Assembly (NCBI RefSeq): GCF_003589595.1
Contig: NW_020653854.1
Location: 25,681,030-25,745,029, forward strand
Length of the DNA: 64,000 nt
Direction: 5' to 3'
Source of the DNA: Hyposmocoma kahamanoa
Taxonomy: Eukaryota > Arthropoda > Insecta > Lepidoptera > Cosmopterigidae
Below are positions 11,769 through 22,540 of the stretch, in pieces. Position numbers and translations under genes: made by a program. The notes under the pieces are model-generated. The model was not told where the DNA came from. It ran no database searches and was given only the letters and a program-made list of their open reading frames with translations. The first letter of the stretch is position 1, and each line of letters begins with the position of its first letter.

Positions 11769-11791
11769 TGAGAGAGAGAGAGAGAGAGAGA
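11769..11791. repeat. (GA)n microsatellite
   Basis: A run of about eleven GA dinucleotides inside otherwise unassigned sequence. Confidence 0.85.
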
Positions 11792-12459
11792 TTATAGAAA
11801 TAAAACAGATAGCAAAGATCTGCAAGAAACACAGAAAAAATCGTAAAGTCCGCTAGTTCGTTCCGTGGCTTAGTTGGTTCAAATCCAGCCGGATCCAAGG
11901 AATTTTTTCTTAGTGCACGATCTTTGCATTAATAATGATAACAAACTAATGGAGTGATTTCACAAAAATAATTAAATAACATGGTGGTCAAACATCATGT
12001 CATCGTGACATTCAATAAGAACTTAAAGCTTACACTATAAATAGCTCAAAAGGATAAAATCTTAGTATTCAATTCAAAAGCAGATATCCAAATTTGATCT
12101 TAAAGCCGAAAGCCCATAAAAAGCGCGCTGTAAATCTTTGCGCTCGCGCATACAAAGTTCGACTTCTAGTTAAGTATTCTCGACAAATTGCCTTTAGTGG
12201 CTTCGTCTAAGCAGGACGGTCAGATACGGACTTTGCATGGCAAGTTGGCTTGTAACTGTACGTGTGGTGTTTTTACGATGGACATCCGACGGATTGAGAT
12301 GGTTGAAGATGTTAAAAGGAGGTTTAGTTTCGACTGAAAGTAGTTATCTTGGATACAATTACTTGGTACTTGAAAAGCACCTTTGTAAATAAGTATATAA
12401 TATATAAGCGAAAATTAGTCATCATTGTTTGGATTTTTTTTCTTTGTCATTTGTTCAGG

Positions 12460-12610
12460 GATACAAACATGTTTTAGCAATGGTAGTCCTTGCTTGCTTT
12501 TCGATTGAGAGGTCGCCGGTTCGAATCCCTGTGATGTGCCTACGATACGTTTGTCAATGTTTAGTAGCTAACGTTGAAAGAAAACACTGCGATGCATCCT
12601 GCATTAGGTT
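12460..12610 (+). mobile_element. tRNA-derived SINE fragment
   Basis: A pol III B-box-like GGTTCGAATCC follows GATTGAGAGGTCGCC. Downstream GATGTGCCTACG...TTTAGTAGC matches the copy at 43860-43960. It is tRNA-like but is not a foldable complete tRNA, so I call it a SINE remnant. Confidence 0.5.
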
Positions 12611-12700
12611 ACATTAGGGACTACAGCTCAAACCCTCTTCTTAGAGGAGGCTGGTGCCCAGCAGTGAGACGTAAAATGGGATGATAATGATAAACACATA
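12600..12700 (+). mobile_element. Truncated 3' end of an RTE-like retrotransposon
   Basis: GGAGGCTGGTGCCCAGCAGTG followed by GAGACGTAAAATGGG and an ATAATGATAA tail resembles the 3' end of lepidopteran RTE-type elements (compare 44930-44978 and 50064-50140). There is no intact ORF. Confidence 0.5.
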
Positions 12701-12776
12701 TTTAAAAATAAAAGACATTTATTTCCCCACAAAATGTAGGAAACACGATACTTAAAAACTAATAGAAAATACAATA

Positions 12777-13074
12777 AGTAGCAGTAGAGTTTTTTGTGAG
12801 AGTTCGTCCGAGGAAGTACTGCCACCTTACCTATTTCTGCCGCCAAGCAGTAATGTCAGCAATATTGCGTTCCAATTTAGAAAGGCTGCTGGTGAAATTA
12901 CAGGCACATGGGACTGGTAAACTTATGTCTCAGGGTGGCGGGCGCAGTGGCAGTGCCCATAAGATCTTTACGATTGAAAGCTTTGAATGGCACTGCAACT
13001 GTTATGGACAGGCGTGTACCTTACCACCAGGCACAGGCACCTGTTCGTCCCGTCACTAAGTATTATAAAAAAAA
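12777..13074 (+). mobile_element. Rep-A copy (full-length reference), A-tailed retroposon
   Basis: This is the best single example of the repeat family called Rep-A here. It runs about 300 bp from AGTAGCAGTAGAG through CTGCCACCTTACCTATTTCT and GTGAAATTACAGGCACATGG to CGTCCCGTCACTAAGTATT and an A tract. Two overlapping short frames in it are not genes. The A-rich end and one-sided homology in other copies point to retroposition. No convincing A box is visible, so it may be the 3' end of a non-LTR element rather than a SINE. Confidence 0.85.
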
Positions 13075-13348
13075 TAAACAATTGAGTGCTGTGGACAAAA
13101 TGGTTAATGACTCAGCATTGCTGATTTTTCAGTTTTCATCTTTGGCTTGCTGTTCGATTGCATCAAGCCTTTTGACTTTTTATTACAATTCGCCACTTCC
13201 TCGTGTTGCTAAGTGGTTTTGACACTTTGAAATTAGCTCTACATGGCGTTTTATTTTTTACTTCTTCACTGATGTAAATTGGAATATTACTAACCTATGT
13301 AAGATGTATAATAAAAAAAAACTTAAGGATTTTTTCTTAAGACAGTGA

Positions 13349-13517
13349 GGGTCGTATTCTAGAACTCTACCCAATGCTCAAATCAGGACTTGAGTATTGC
13401 AGTGAGCACTGAAAATCATACTCAAGGTATTAGGGTCGTATTTCCAGTGCTTGAAATCATACTCAAGTCTGCTCAAGTCCTGACTTGAGCATTGAGTAGA
13501 GTTCTGGAATACGACCC
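13349..13517. mobile_element. MITE-D copy 1 (169 bp)
   Basis: Terminal inverted repeats begin GGGTCGTATTCTAGAACTC and end with its near-complement GAGTTCTGGAATACGACCC. The flanks are TGA on both sides (13346-13348, 13518-13520), a 3-bp target duplication. A further GGGTCGTATTTCC lies inside. No transposase is encoded. A 3-bp TNA-type duplication with GGG ends is compatible with a PIF/Harbinger-like origin, which is inference. Confidence 0.8.
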
Positions 13518-14337
13518 TGAAACAATTTTAAATGTTGACTTGTTCCTCTAGACTCGATAAAAAAGGTCATTATTTAGTAAGAATGTCTACAAATCGTTAT
13601 GAATAAAAACGTCAAGAAAAAATTCCCCTCAAATTCATTTGAGTTTAACATTAAGCTGTTAAATCTCAATTAACATTAACATATATTTAATCGGTTCTCG
13701 TTACTCGTAGTGAGGTTAACAGACAACAGTTAAAGTTAACGACAAATTAGATTCGCACAATTTACTGCGATGCTAATGAGATGACTCGAATCGGTTATGT
13801 TGGTAATGCATTAACCTAGGTTCTTAAGTTATTTTGGGTTAAGTATGAATGAAAATGAAGAATTTTGAATACTCAAAATATACATAATATCTGATGCAAA
13901 CACATATAACATTATTCGTATGGTCACTTAAACGCCCAGCTGTTAACGAACAGGTATATAGAATATAACGATATTACGTAAATTTTGGGTCTAGATGTAA
14001 AAAGATCAAAGCGGCTGTTAATTGACAAATAGCTCACATATTGCCAAACCATCACTGAAAATTTTACGGATTTTGGCAATCTGAGAGTGGAGTTATAAGA
14101 GATTTACTAAAATTGAGTTTTTGCAACATTCTCAGCTGATGTTTGAAGTTCGTTAGGAACTCAAAAATTATAGATTTAAAATATTTCTCTATTCATTCAC
14201 GCTTTATTTTTTTTATGTTAGTAACTCTTTTGAATGTAACAATATGTTCAGTCTTTGTCAACACAGACTAAAAATACTGTATCGATGAAACGAATCGATG
14301 AAATTAATTAATGGATTTGTAAACATGAATCGATTTT

Positions 14338-14450
14338 ACATACATACATACATGTGAGCTTATGCTCACGCCCTAGTCCCACAGGAGAGGTAGGTAGAGA
14401 CCACGGAACGCCACTTTACTCTATCCTGACACAACTCTCGAGAGCCCTTT
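14338..14450. repeat. Unassigned repeat-like fragment with (ACAT)n start
   Basis: CATACATACATACATG followed by CTCACGCCCTAGTCCCACAGG and GAGACCACGGAACGCC. The composition and the tetranucleotide run look like a repeat edge. I cannot name the family and saw no second copy here. Confidence 0.35.
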
Positions 14451-14485
14451 TCATACAAATTCATGTATCGATTTTAAATCGATTT

Positions 14486-14710
14486 TAAACCGACTTGAAA
14501 AATTGGAGGACGTTCTCAATTTGAATGTATGTTTTTTTATGTACGCTACGTGATAACTTGTGAATTTGTGAGCCGATTTTGATGATTCTTTTTGGTTGCA
14601 AAGTACCTCAGTACCTCAATACCTCAGCAGTGGTTCTAAATTCGAAGAAAATAGTCCACCTCTAAGGGAGGCAAACTAGGAGTTGAACGACTTTTGAGGT
14701 CGGTTTTTTA
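14486..14710 (+). mobile_element. Rep-B copy 1 (AACCGAC-ended element)
   Basis: It starts AAACCGACTTGAAAAATTGG, passes the family signature AAGTACCTCAG ... CCACCTCTAAGGG, and ends GACTTTTGAGGTCGGTTTTT. The two ends are inverted versions of AACCGACYTC. It is non-coding. Confidence 0.7.
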
Positions 14711-15800
14711 ATATTTTTTTATTATGTAATGTTTTACTGTTCAAAACTTTTGAATCTGTTAACTCCAATGAATATAACGGGTAATTTCCAGGTTAGTTGT
14801 CTGTATCTAATTTCGCTGGCAATTTTTTATTATTGAAATATTCGAGTATATTATTTCTTCTGTTTATGCGTCTTTCCAATAATGGTATTAAATAATTCCA
14901 TACCGACATAAAAAAGGCATTCAAAAAGACTATTAGAATAATGGTTAAAGTCACTATTTGTTATCAAATTAATCGTATTTGAAAAACATATTTACTTCCT
15001 ACTTTAACTAATAAAAATCATTATACATTACCCATCGGACCATACTTGTAATAAACTTGTATTAATATAAAAAAGGTAACAAGTTTTTTCTTTCATTTCG
15101 TTTTTTTTCCGCTTTTGTGGTAAACAAATAAATATATTTTTTTTCTTTTTGTATTCCTAACCATTCTAAAATGAAAGAAAATCATTCGTATTCATGCAAC
15201 ATAGTACCGAGTGTCTATGTAACGTAGTTAGCATGTGTCTATTAGAACAATAGACATTCTTGAATCTTTGATTCAATCAAATATAATTTGCATTCATAAT
15301 CATACTCCATACAAAATAAATACAAGTCCTTGCTCGCATTGCAATAAAGGAAAACATAACTAATTTTTGCGCAGTCAGTTAAAAGCAAACACGCTAAGCA
15401 AAATTCAAATACAATGATAATTAATAACTCAGTCAAGTATTTAAAAAATTCGAACCCAATTAAAGTTTTGCAACATACATCGATCGAGTAGGCCAATGTC
15501 ACTGCCCATACATGTTTGGGCGTGGTAAGTAAAGAAACTAGATTTTAATTAATCTATAAATCAGTTTAAATGTTACTGTAACTAAACCCATAACTTTAAA
15601 AGAGTATTTAAATTGTATTTTGGTGTCTATATACATACATATAATCATAAAGGTTTAGGATAGATCTATACATAGAAGCACAATTATTCTTATATATATT
15701 TCGTGGTTAATTATTATTCGCCTGGTGTCCAGTTTTATACGTATAAATAGGCATTATGTACACACTTCTGATTTAAAAAAACTCAGTACAGAGTACTAAA

Positions 15801-16072
15801 AAACCGACCTCAAAAGTTCGCGGAATTATATCTATTTGCTAAGTTTTATTGAAATCGGTCATCGGAAAGCGCGCGAAACCGGATTCATCCCATGTCTTGC
15901 CAACCATAGAGGTGGAATATTTTCTTCAAATTTAAATGGGACCACAACTGAGGTACCCTCTTTCCAACAAAAAATAATCATTAAAATCGGTTTACAAATG
16001 GCGGAGTTATCTATATATATATAAAAAACATACAGTCGAATCGAGCACCTCCTCCTTTTTTTGAAGTCGGTT
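15801..16072 (-). mobile_element. Rep-B copy 2, complete, inverted relative to copy 1
   Basis: It is bounded by AACCGACCTCAAAAG and CTTTTTTTGAAGTCGGTT, about 272 bp, with the internal signature ATAGAGGTGGAATATTTTCT and GAGGTACCCTCTTTCC. CTCAGTACAGAGTA just outside 15801 is also present beside copy 5 (30081-30094), so the true end may lie farther out. Confidence 0.75.
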
Positions 16073-16286
16073 AAAAAGTATACTGAATTTAAAAATAAAC
16101 GAAACTTTCTATTAACTTAAATGTACTTTCACAGCCGTACCCTGAGGTATCGTGCTCTGAAACGGTGGGAACATTTCCAACTTTAGATAGCTATTTCTGT
16201 GTTCAAAAAGCACAAGGCATTGAGCATTTTTACACATAACTTGAATAATTCACAATTAACTTTTTTCAATTAAATTAACAACTTAC

Positions 16287-16529
16287 TCGAAACAATCCCA
16301 AAGTAATAGGATTTAGTAGCGATTCGGGTGTGTCTCTCCTCGCAGCGGAAGGCGGACGCGAGCGCGGAAGCGTATTGTGCCTCACGCCCGCTAGTGATCC
16401 AACTATGAGCATATCTTTAGGAGGTAGTAATTCCCGGTCTTTCAGACCTTCGATCTTCTGTTTCTGTATTGCTGTTCCCGTCTTCCCTCCATCGTTGGTC
16501 TCCTTACGTTTGTACCGGAACTTTATCAT
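16287..16529 (-). CDS. Candidate first coding exon, possibly of echinus (81 aa)
   Basis: This is a minus-strand open frame on the same strand as echinus, 9 kb upstream of exon 7111-7253. It starts at ATG 16527-16529 (MIKFRYKRKETNDGGK) and reads 81 codons without a stop to TTT CGA, then GTAAGT at 16281-16286, a consensus donor in phase 0. The peptide is Arg/Lys/Pro-rich (KDRELLPPKDMLIVGSLAG, then RSRPPSAARRDTPESLLNP). It matches no domain I recognise. Higher GC than its surroundings, the donor, the strand and the compatible phase suggest it is the N-terminal exon of echinus, but it could belong to another gene. In-frame sequence also runs upstream of this ATG to 16544 through a GTG codon, so the start is the first in-frame ATG. 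Confidence 0.45.
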
Positions 16530-16546
16530 GATTGTGTGATCCACAT
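16526..16546 (-). promoter_or_regulatory. Short uORF overlapping the candidate start codon
   Basis: An ATG at 16544-16546 opens a 6-codon frame (MWITQS) that stops at TGA 16526-16528. That stop overlaps the ATG of the 81-aa exon (16527-16529) as ATGA. If the exon is a true first exon, this arrangement could limit initiation or allow re-initiation. It may also be chance. Confidence 0.3.
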
Positions 16547-17520
16547 AACTTTTTAGGACACTTTATTTTCACTTCACAACAATTGTGTTGCTATAAATCG
16601 TAATTATATTTATAAATGTCTGCGATATGCATGTTAAGAAGATACGTACACGGGTAAGAAAACGTTTTAAAAATTCTATGCACCTGTATTTTTAATGCAC
16701 TGCCAGTTTTATCCGTGCAAGTGTGTAATAATGGCGGGAACGGCAGTTGTATCGCGACAGGTGGCTTAAAATTAATGATTGTAACACTATCAATGCTACT
16801 CCACTAATGGCTAATTGTAATGACCCTATGACGTCACTTTACAAAAAAACAACTAAGTAATGATTTTTTTTCATTAGTCTATGTAATGATCTTTAAAATA
16901 TTCCACCGAAATGATAACACGGTCGTCTGGAAGACGGGTCTCGTATAAACTGACGAGACAGGTAAAGCGGGGGAGTCTCCAGGTAAATTTTTTTTCGACT
17001 CTATTGTTAAAACTTTACTCACGTGAGTATTTTTCTATCCCTTTCTAACTTTAATACTTAAGTTATGCTATCTCTTTTTCCGATGAGAGCCTTTGTTTAT
17101 CGTAGAGGCGATAACTTAAGGTTTGTAGAACTAAGTAATAGAGACAATGTTTGTTGAGAACACGTGCGTACTTATGTTGTCCAGATGGATATGTATTTTT
17201 ATTACGGGTGCAGAAACTTGGTGTTATTGTCAATTTTAATTTAGTATAAGCACAGAGCGTAAGTTATTGTTTAAAAATGGGTGATAGAAATGGTTTCGTA
17301 TGTTCTGGGTTTTCTTGCACATTGAAAAGGTCAATGACATTCAATTTCTTCACTCGAGAACTGAATTTCTAAGTTTTAAGAATGGGTTTAACATATTTAT
17401 TTGTTTGGCTATTTTTAGTTCTTTTTTATTCACTGTGTTATCTTAAATTCCTCGTTATATTTTATAATTATTAATTATTGTATGTTTGTGCGAGAGCCGA
17501 ATAAACGTTTTTTTATGTCT
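16547..17520. other. No gene seen; region upstream of the candidate first exon
   Basis: It could hold 5' UTR and promoter of the gene that uses the 16287-16529 exon. I see no convincing TATA box in a useful position and no shared repeat. Confidence 0.4.
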
Positions 17521-17526
17521 TTGTAA

Positions 17527-17740
17527 CTGCCTCAGTGGCCGAACGGTTACCATGCTGGTCTGCCACGCAGATGTCGCGGGTTCGATTCCCGGGTTGGGAG
17601 AAATGTTTGTATGGGCTACATTTATTTCTCTCGTGAGTTTGAGTGTAATTTGTGGTTGTCTACGTGTGTGTCTATGGCACCCGCGACACAGGGTTTCCAT
17701 GTGGAACAATGAGTTTGCGTTATTATTATTACTTCTATTT
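17527..17740 (+). mobile_element. tRNA-derived SINE (family E), complete copy
   Basis: The head is tRNA-like: A box in GTGGCCGAACGGTTAC (about 17536-17546) and B box GGTTCGATTCC at 17579-17589, about 32 bases apart as in tRNA genes. The body contains TTTATTTCTCTCGTGAGTTT, TAATTTGTGGTTGTCTACG and GCACCCGCGACACAGGG, and the end is a short ATT repeat. Antisense or partial copies lie at 30734-30940, 37437-37575, 40914-41027 and 61244-61332. A 96-aa frame over it is not a gene. Confidence 0.88.
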
Positions 17741-17920
17741 GACAAGTAATCCCAGGTTGCAGATCTATTTTAATTGGCACCTTATGTGTTGTGTTATTCT
17801 TGAATAATTTGGATTTTAATTGTATTTCGATTGTCGTTTTTTTCAGTTGTTTGTTAATTGTTAGAGTAATACTTCGTATCAGTCTGGCACAAGTTATGTA
17901 ACAACAACAACAATGGCGGT

Positions 17921-18100
17921 CAGTAGGCGGTAGAGCTCTTTGTGAAAAAGTTCGTTCTGGGAAGTAACGCTGCCTTACCTATTTCTGCCGCCAAGCAGTA
18001 ATGTGAGGATTATTGCATTTAGGTTTTGAAGGGTGAAATTATAGACACGTAGTACTGATGATTGGGTAGTGTCGCTTACCACCAAAGCGCAAGACTTCGA
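17921..18100 (+). mobile_element. Rep-A copy with internal deletion
   Basis: GTAGAGCTCTTTGTG through CTATTTCTGCCGCCAAGCAG, then directly to GTGTCGCTTACCACCAAAGC; the middle third is missing. A stray Rep-A tail piece (GTTCGTTCCGTCACTTGA) is at 18309-18326. Confidence 0.75.
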
Positions 18101-18200
18101 CTTATCCGTAGAACATTGCATATTTAGTTCGTTTGTTTTTCGCTGTGGATATAATATTTTTATTATTATTAGATTTTATATTTCCGAAACGAAATAAGAT

Positions 18201-18303
18201 ATTCTGAAAACACTTATGGCGGGCCTTAGTTTGAATAACGAGATTATGTTTTAACCTCTTTTCGCTGTATAATGATATCGGACTCTGTTCTTCGGACGAG
18301 TCG
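18201..18303. repeat. Left arm of a 103-bp inverted duplication
   Basis: It runs ATTCTGAAAACACTTATGG to TTCTTCGGACGAGTCG and is reproduced in inverted orientation at 19448-19550 with about two mismatches. The arms are 1144 bp apart. Confidence 0.85.
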
Positions 18304-18394
18304 ACTAGTTCGTTCCGTCACTTGACAAATATGAACAAAATAAAGGGTGCAAATAAAATTGTTTTGTGACAAATTTACTGATGCTACATACTTA

Positions 18395-18559
18395 GGGTCG
18401 TATTCTAGAACTCTACTCAATGCTCAAGTCAGGATTTGAGTATGGTTTAAAGCACTCGAAATCATACTCAAGTACCTGCCATTAGGGTCGTATTTCCAGT
18501 GCTTGTGTTTCCATTGCAATCCTGACTTGAGCATTGAGTAAAGTTCTAGAATACGACCC
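18395..18559. mobile_element. MITE-D copy 2 (165 bp)
   Basis: It has the same GGGTCGTATTCTAGAACTC / GAGT-type inverted ends as copy 1, and the same internal TTAGGGTCGTATTTCCAG. The flanks are TTA and TCA, so the target duplication has decayed or differs by one base. Confidence 0.8.
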
Positions 18560-19447
18560 TCAGTCTTCTGAAGCTGAATCACAGAACCATTTGAAGTGCG
18601 TGCTTTGTTTTATTTTTTTCCATAAATTTCTACCTAAATAAGTTAAAGATTTTCTCAGTAAATATCGAAGTTTAACGTTATTTAAAATGTAAAATGTCCG
18701 TTTTTACGTAGTTAAATATTTTGATGAACTAGACGGTTAGATCTTTCTGCATAACTAAATCCCCTACTTGCTTATACCCCGAACGCATGCACAACCATGA
18801 CAACACCTTCATACTGCATTGGCAAAACAGCTTTTGGCACATTGCTTCTTCATAGTAATAAAAAATATTTAAAAGTTACAAATACTAAATTATATCAACT
18901 TGTAATGAAATTTACTGTAGAAACCATATATAAAATTCTACTAATATTTGCACATCTGCTTGCAAGTTTGATACATTGTATCAAATTTTACGTAAGATCT
19001 GTATTTCGGCATATTATAAACGCAAATACACGTTTCTTCTTATCTTATGCCTATTTTTCTTACGTCAGTTTAGAGGCGGACGAGTGAGAGCCTGGTTCTC
19101 TATGACACAGGTTAATCCTAGTATAGACACCAGATTTTCACAAACGAAACTATATTCAAGAACATGTGAGAACTATACAAATATAAGACATTTTCATTTC
19201 ATTTAATTTTCATTGTTGTAACTCAAAAATGGTGACATTGAAAGAACACGATTTAAAAGTACAAAAAATAACCGAATGGGACCAACAACATTTCATTCTA
19301 GTTTATAAGTGAATAAGTAAATATTATATACAAATAAAAATAATCCCATTTGGAGCACGAAACGAGCCTCCCCCCAACGATAAGTTTGGCGCGCCCTGGA
19401 CAACAATCGGCATTTGCAAGTTCTTTCACCACAACGACAAGCGATAA

Positions 19448-19550
19448 CGACTCGTCCGAAGAACAGAGTCCGATATCATTATACAGCGAAAAGAGGTTAA
19501 AACATAATCTCGTTATTCAAACTAAGGTCCTCCATAAGTGTTTTCAGAAT
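19448..19550. repeat. Right arm of the 103-bp inverted duplication
   Basis: It is the inverse of 18201-18303. On the + strand it lies in an open frame (SDNDSSEEQSPISLYSEKR, then LKHNLVIQTK) that starts upstream of the arm at 19350. This gives a hint of captured coding sequence, but the peptide is not recognised. Confidence 0.85.
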
Positions 19551-19949
19551 TTTTGTATATATAAAATAGTGTGAGAATTATTTTGAACTTTCAAATCATA
19601 TTTTTTTCAATTCCACAATTTTTGAGTTGCGACAGTATTTGGTTTTACGTGCATTATGTCAAAGATGGTTCATAAAACTTCTTCGAAGACGTGGGGAAGT
19701 CGCTAACTATAACGCATAACGCCCAAGTACTCTTTTTAAAGAAGTAATAAGTTTGAAGGGCGTTTTATTCATAAATTCCAGACCTCAAATAAAAGAAAAC
19801 ACCACTTGAGTGAAAAAATCACACGCGTTCTTTAAATTCCAAGTTCTTCGTGACTCATTGCATCTCAACGTTGGGGTTGGAGATGTTCGTGTGAAATATT
19901 TGTGGGCACAACATTGAACCTTAAAGTGGTGAATGTTTAAGGAAGTTTG

Positions 19950-20243
19950 TTTTTTATTATGTCAAGTGACGGGACGAACAAGTCGTGGGCCTGATGAGAA
20001 GCTACACGCCAATGGCAGTGCCAGTCAGAGCTTTAAATCGCAAAAATCGAAGGGCAAAACCACTGCGCCCTTCACTCTGAGACATAAGTTGACAAGACCC
20101 ATGTGCCTGTAATTTCACCAGCACCCTTACCATTCAAAACCGGAACGCAGTAATGCTCACATTACTGCTTGGCGGGAGAAATAGGTAAGGTGGCAGTACT
20201 TCCCTGGACGAACTCTTTCACAAGGAGCTCTTCTGCTACTAAA
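19950..20243 (-). mobile_element. Rep-A copy, nearly full length
   Basis: It runs from TTTTTATTATGTCAAGTGACG (tail side) to GGAGCTCTTCTGCTACTAAA (head side), with all internal blocks present. Confidence 0.85.
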
Positions 20244-20874
20244 AATAATCTCAAAATGTTATCGTTCTTTTCCAGTATCGCCTCTCACATTGATTCTATA
20301 TCACTTTTGTTACTCTCAACTCTGTACACTATCTCAATCTATCTCTATTTTAAACCATATTAATAAAACTAGTACAAAAAAACAGTACAATACGTTTACT
20401 TCCACCACAAGAAAGTTTTCGATATAATAATCTTTATCTAAAAAACATTTCTTGAACAAGAATACCTGGATTTTAAAGTCCCGTGTCAAACCTACAATAT
20501 ATAAGAACAAGGCGAGACTTAATGTATGCTTCAAGGTTGTCCTACAAAGTTGAACTTTCACGACGCGTCATATCGTAAGTATGTCGTTGAGGTTCCTCGA
20601 AATGACCAGTCGTCAAAATTTTCTTAGTCACTTCTTTATTACTGGGTGACACATCTGTACCTATCTACGGTTTATTGGTTTCTCTGGTTACGCAAACTCG
20701 TTATGTGATGTTATCCTATTAACGCGGTCGGCTTGAGCCGGAAAAAAAACTTTACGTCCGCAATAAGAGAAAAAAATCGGGCCGCGGACGCGAAACGAAC
20801 AACGAATTTTTCGCTTTTATTACTTGGACATTAAGCTTTTTCTGGCCGTTGCTAATGCTACGTTGACAAGTGTG

Positions 20875-21248
20875 GTGGCTGGCACCTTTACCTATTTGTG
20901 CCGCCAAACAGTAATGTGAACACTTACGTCCTAATCGTATCAATTCCGGATCCGAGAAATGACGGTCCGAAATATCACAGGGATAATTTTATCTCTAGGT
21001 GTACAATCGATATTTGTATTTTCTCGGATACGTATCGGATTTAATGCACAAGCGACATCTTTTTTTTGAAATTACAGGCATAAGTTACTTGTCAACTTAT
21101 GTCTCAGGGTGACGGGCGCAATGGCAGTGCCCCTCAGAGCTCTGCGATTTAAAGCTCTGAGCGGTACTGCAACTTCATGGTCATTCGTGTCGTTTACCAC
21201 CAGGCGAACGACTTGTTTGTCCCTTCACTTGATATCATAAAAAAAAAG
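20875..21248 (+). mobile_element. Rep-A copy interrupted by ~135 bp
   Basis: The head part is 20875-20935 (ACCTTTACCTATTTGTGCCG) and the tail part 21071-21248 (GAAATTACAGGC ... CACTTGATATCATAAAAAAA). Between them lies unrelated sequence with an imperfect inverted pair, CCGGATCCGAG and CTCGGATACGTATCGG, possibly a nested small element. Confidence 0.75.
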
Positions 21249-21902
21249 ATGGGATGTCGAAGGAAGGTATGTAGTCTGTGTGTATTTACTTCCTTGAAAT
21301 AATGGTATAAATATACTCCGTTTTTAGCTGTCTCTATTGATTACATTTATGAATTTAAGCGTTCTTCCACGAAAAGATTAACCACAATATTATAATAATG
21401 TATCACTTGATTAAAGCTAAAAACGCTACATCAATGAATCACGAAGTGCTTAGCGATAAAAAGAATGATTTAAGTATATTCCACTTAAGTTTCCGTTGTT
21501 ATCTAAAATGCTAAGTATGTTAAAGTAAAACTATAAGTCTTAACTTTTACTTAATGTTTACATGTAATTAAAACATTGCTCAACACGGTTTCATTTATAC
21601 ACAACAAAACAAAATTCTTAACTTTATTCAACATTGCAGATTCTTTATATAAAAACTGAAAGTGTATATTCACAATGGTTTTGTTATGTTCACCAAAAGA
21701 AAGCTATTAACGAAAGGTGGTCGAGTTGTGGTTATAATAAAGTCCTATAGTGGGTAGTAGTGAGTAGATGGCGGATTTGGCTAACGTAACCGTCTTTACA
21801 TGTAGCGGTTGCAACCACTAGTGTTGCCATGCACAATGGGAGGTAAGCAAGCCAACAGCTCCGGTACCTCTCAGGACAATAAATAGGGAAGATGTTAAGT
21901 AC

Positions 21903-22493
21903 TTTTTTTTTATAATGTCAAGTGACGGGAGAAACAAGTAGTCGTACGCCTGATGGTAAGCTATACGCCTGTCCATAACAGGGTTACGTAGGGTGGCGAC
22001 GAAAACCACTGTTGTTGGCAGACTAATAAGCCAGAAGACTCAGCACGAGCTTTGCAAATCCTAAATGATGTTGCAGACAGAACGGACTTATTTTCATGTA
22101 CTCTGTGTGAATTCACAAGGATCACACTGTACGTTATTTGCTATGTACATAATTCGTAATAATTTTAGCGAGTAGTTAATTTTTTTTTTTTATTATGTAT
22201 TTAATGTAAGAATTTACATATGAATTTGTACACTATGGCAATCGTTATAACTGTAGTGATAGATGTAAAGTTTTAAATAATAAATAAATAAATAAATAAA
22301 CAGTTGCCAGTGCCACTCAGAGCTTAAAATCGCAAAAATCTGAGGCGCAAAGCCAATGCGCCCGACACCCCGAGGCATAAGTTGACAAGTCCCATGACCT
22401 TGAAATTTCACCGTTCACAAATGGAACACAGTAATGCTGACATTACTGCTTGACGGCAGAAATAGGCAGTACTTCCCTGGACGATCTTTTACA
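21903..22493 (-). mobile_element. Rep-A copy split by a retroposon insertion
   Basis: The tail part is 21903-21981 and the head part 22299-22493. The break falls inside CATAACAGTTGCAGTGCC; AACAG occurs on both sides (21977-21981 and 22299-22303) as a short target duplication. Confidence 0.8.
21982..22298 (+). mobile_element. 5'-truncated retroposon with (AATA)n tail nested in Rep-A
   Basis: About 317 bp ending in TTTTAAATAATAAATAAA repeats and flanked by AACAG. The tail and target duplication are those of a non-LTR retroposon; no clear coding part. Confidence 0.65.
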
Positions 22494-22540
22494 ACCAGGC
22501 TCATGACTTCTTCGTCCCGTCACTTGATATTATAAAAAAA
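22494..22540 (+). mobile_element. Rep-A tail fragment abutting an opposite-strand copy
   Basis: The last ~47 bases of Rep-A (CGTCCCGTCACTTGATATT plus A tract) on the + strand lie directly against the head of the minus-strand copy that ends at 22493. Confidence 0.7.

Noticed and set aside
11866..11905. tRNA gene at TGGCTTAGTTGGTTCAAATCC
   Set aside because: A-box-like and B-box-like motifs are fused with no anticodon arm between them, so it cannot fold as a tRNA; at most a SINE scar.
12796..13222. Overlapping 87- and 104-aa ORFs as genes
   Set aside because: They are mostly Rep-A sequence; the same blocks in other copies are full of stops.
17486..17749. 96- and 87-aa ORFs as genes
   Set aside because: They lie exactly on a tRNA-derived SINE and recur antisense in other copies.
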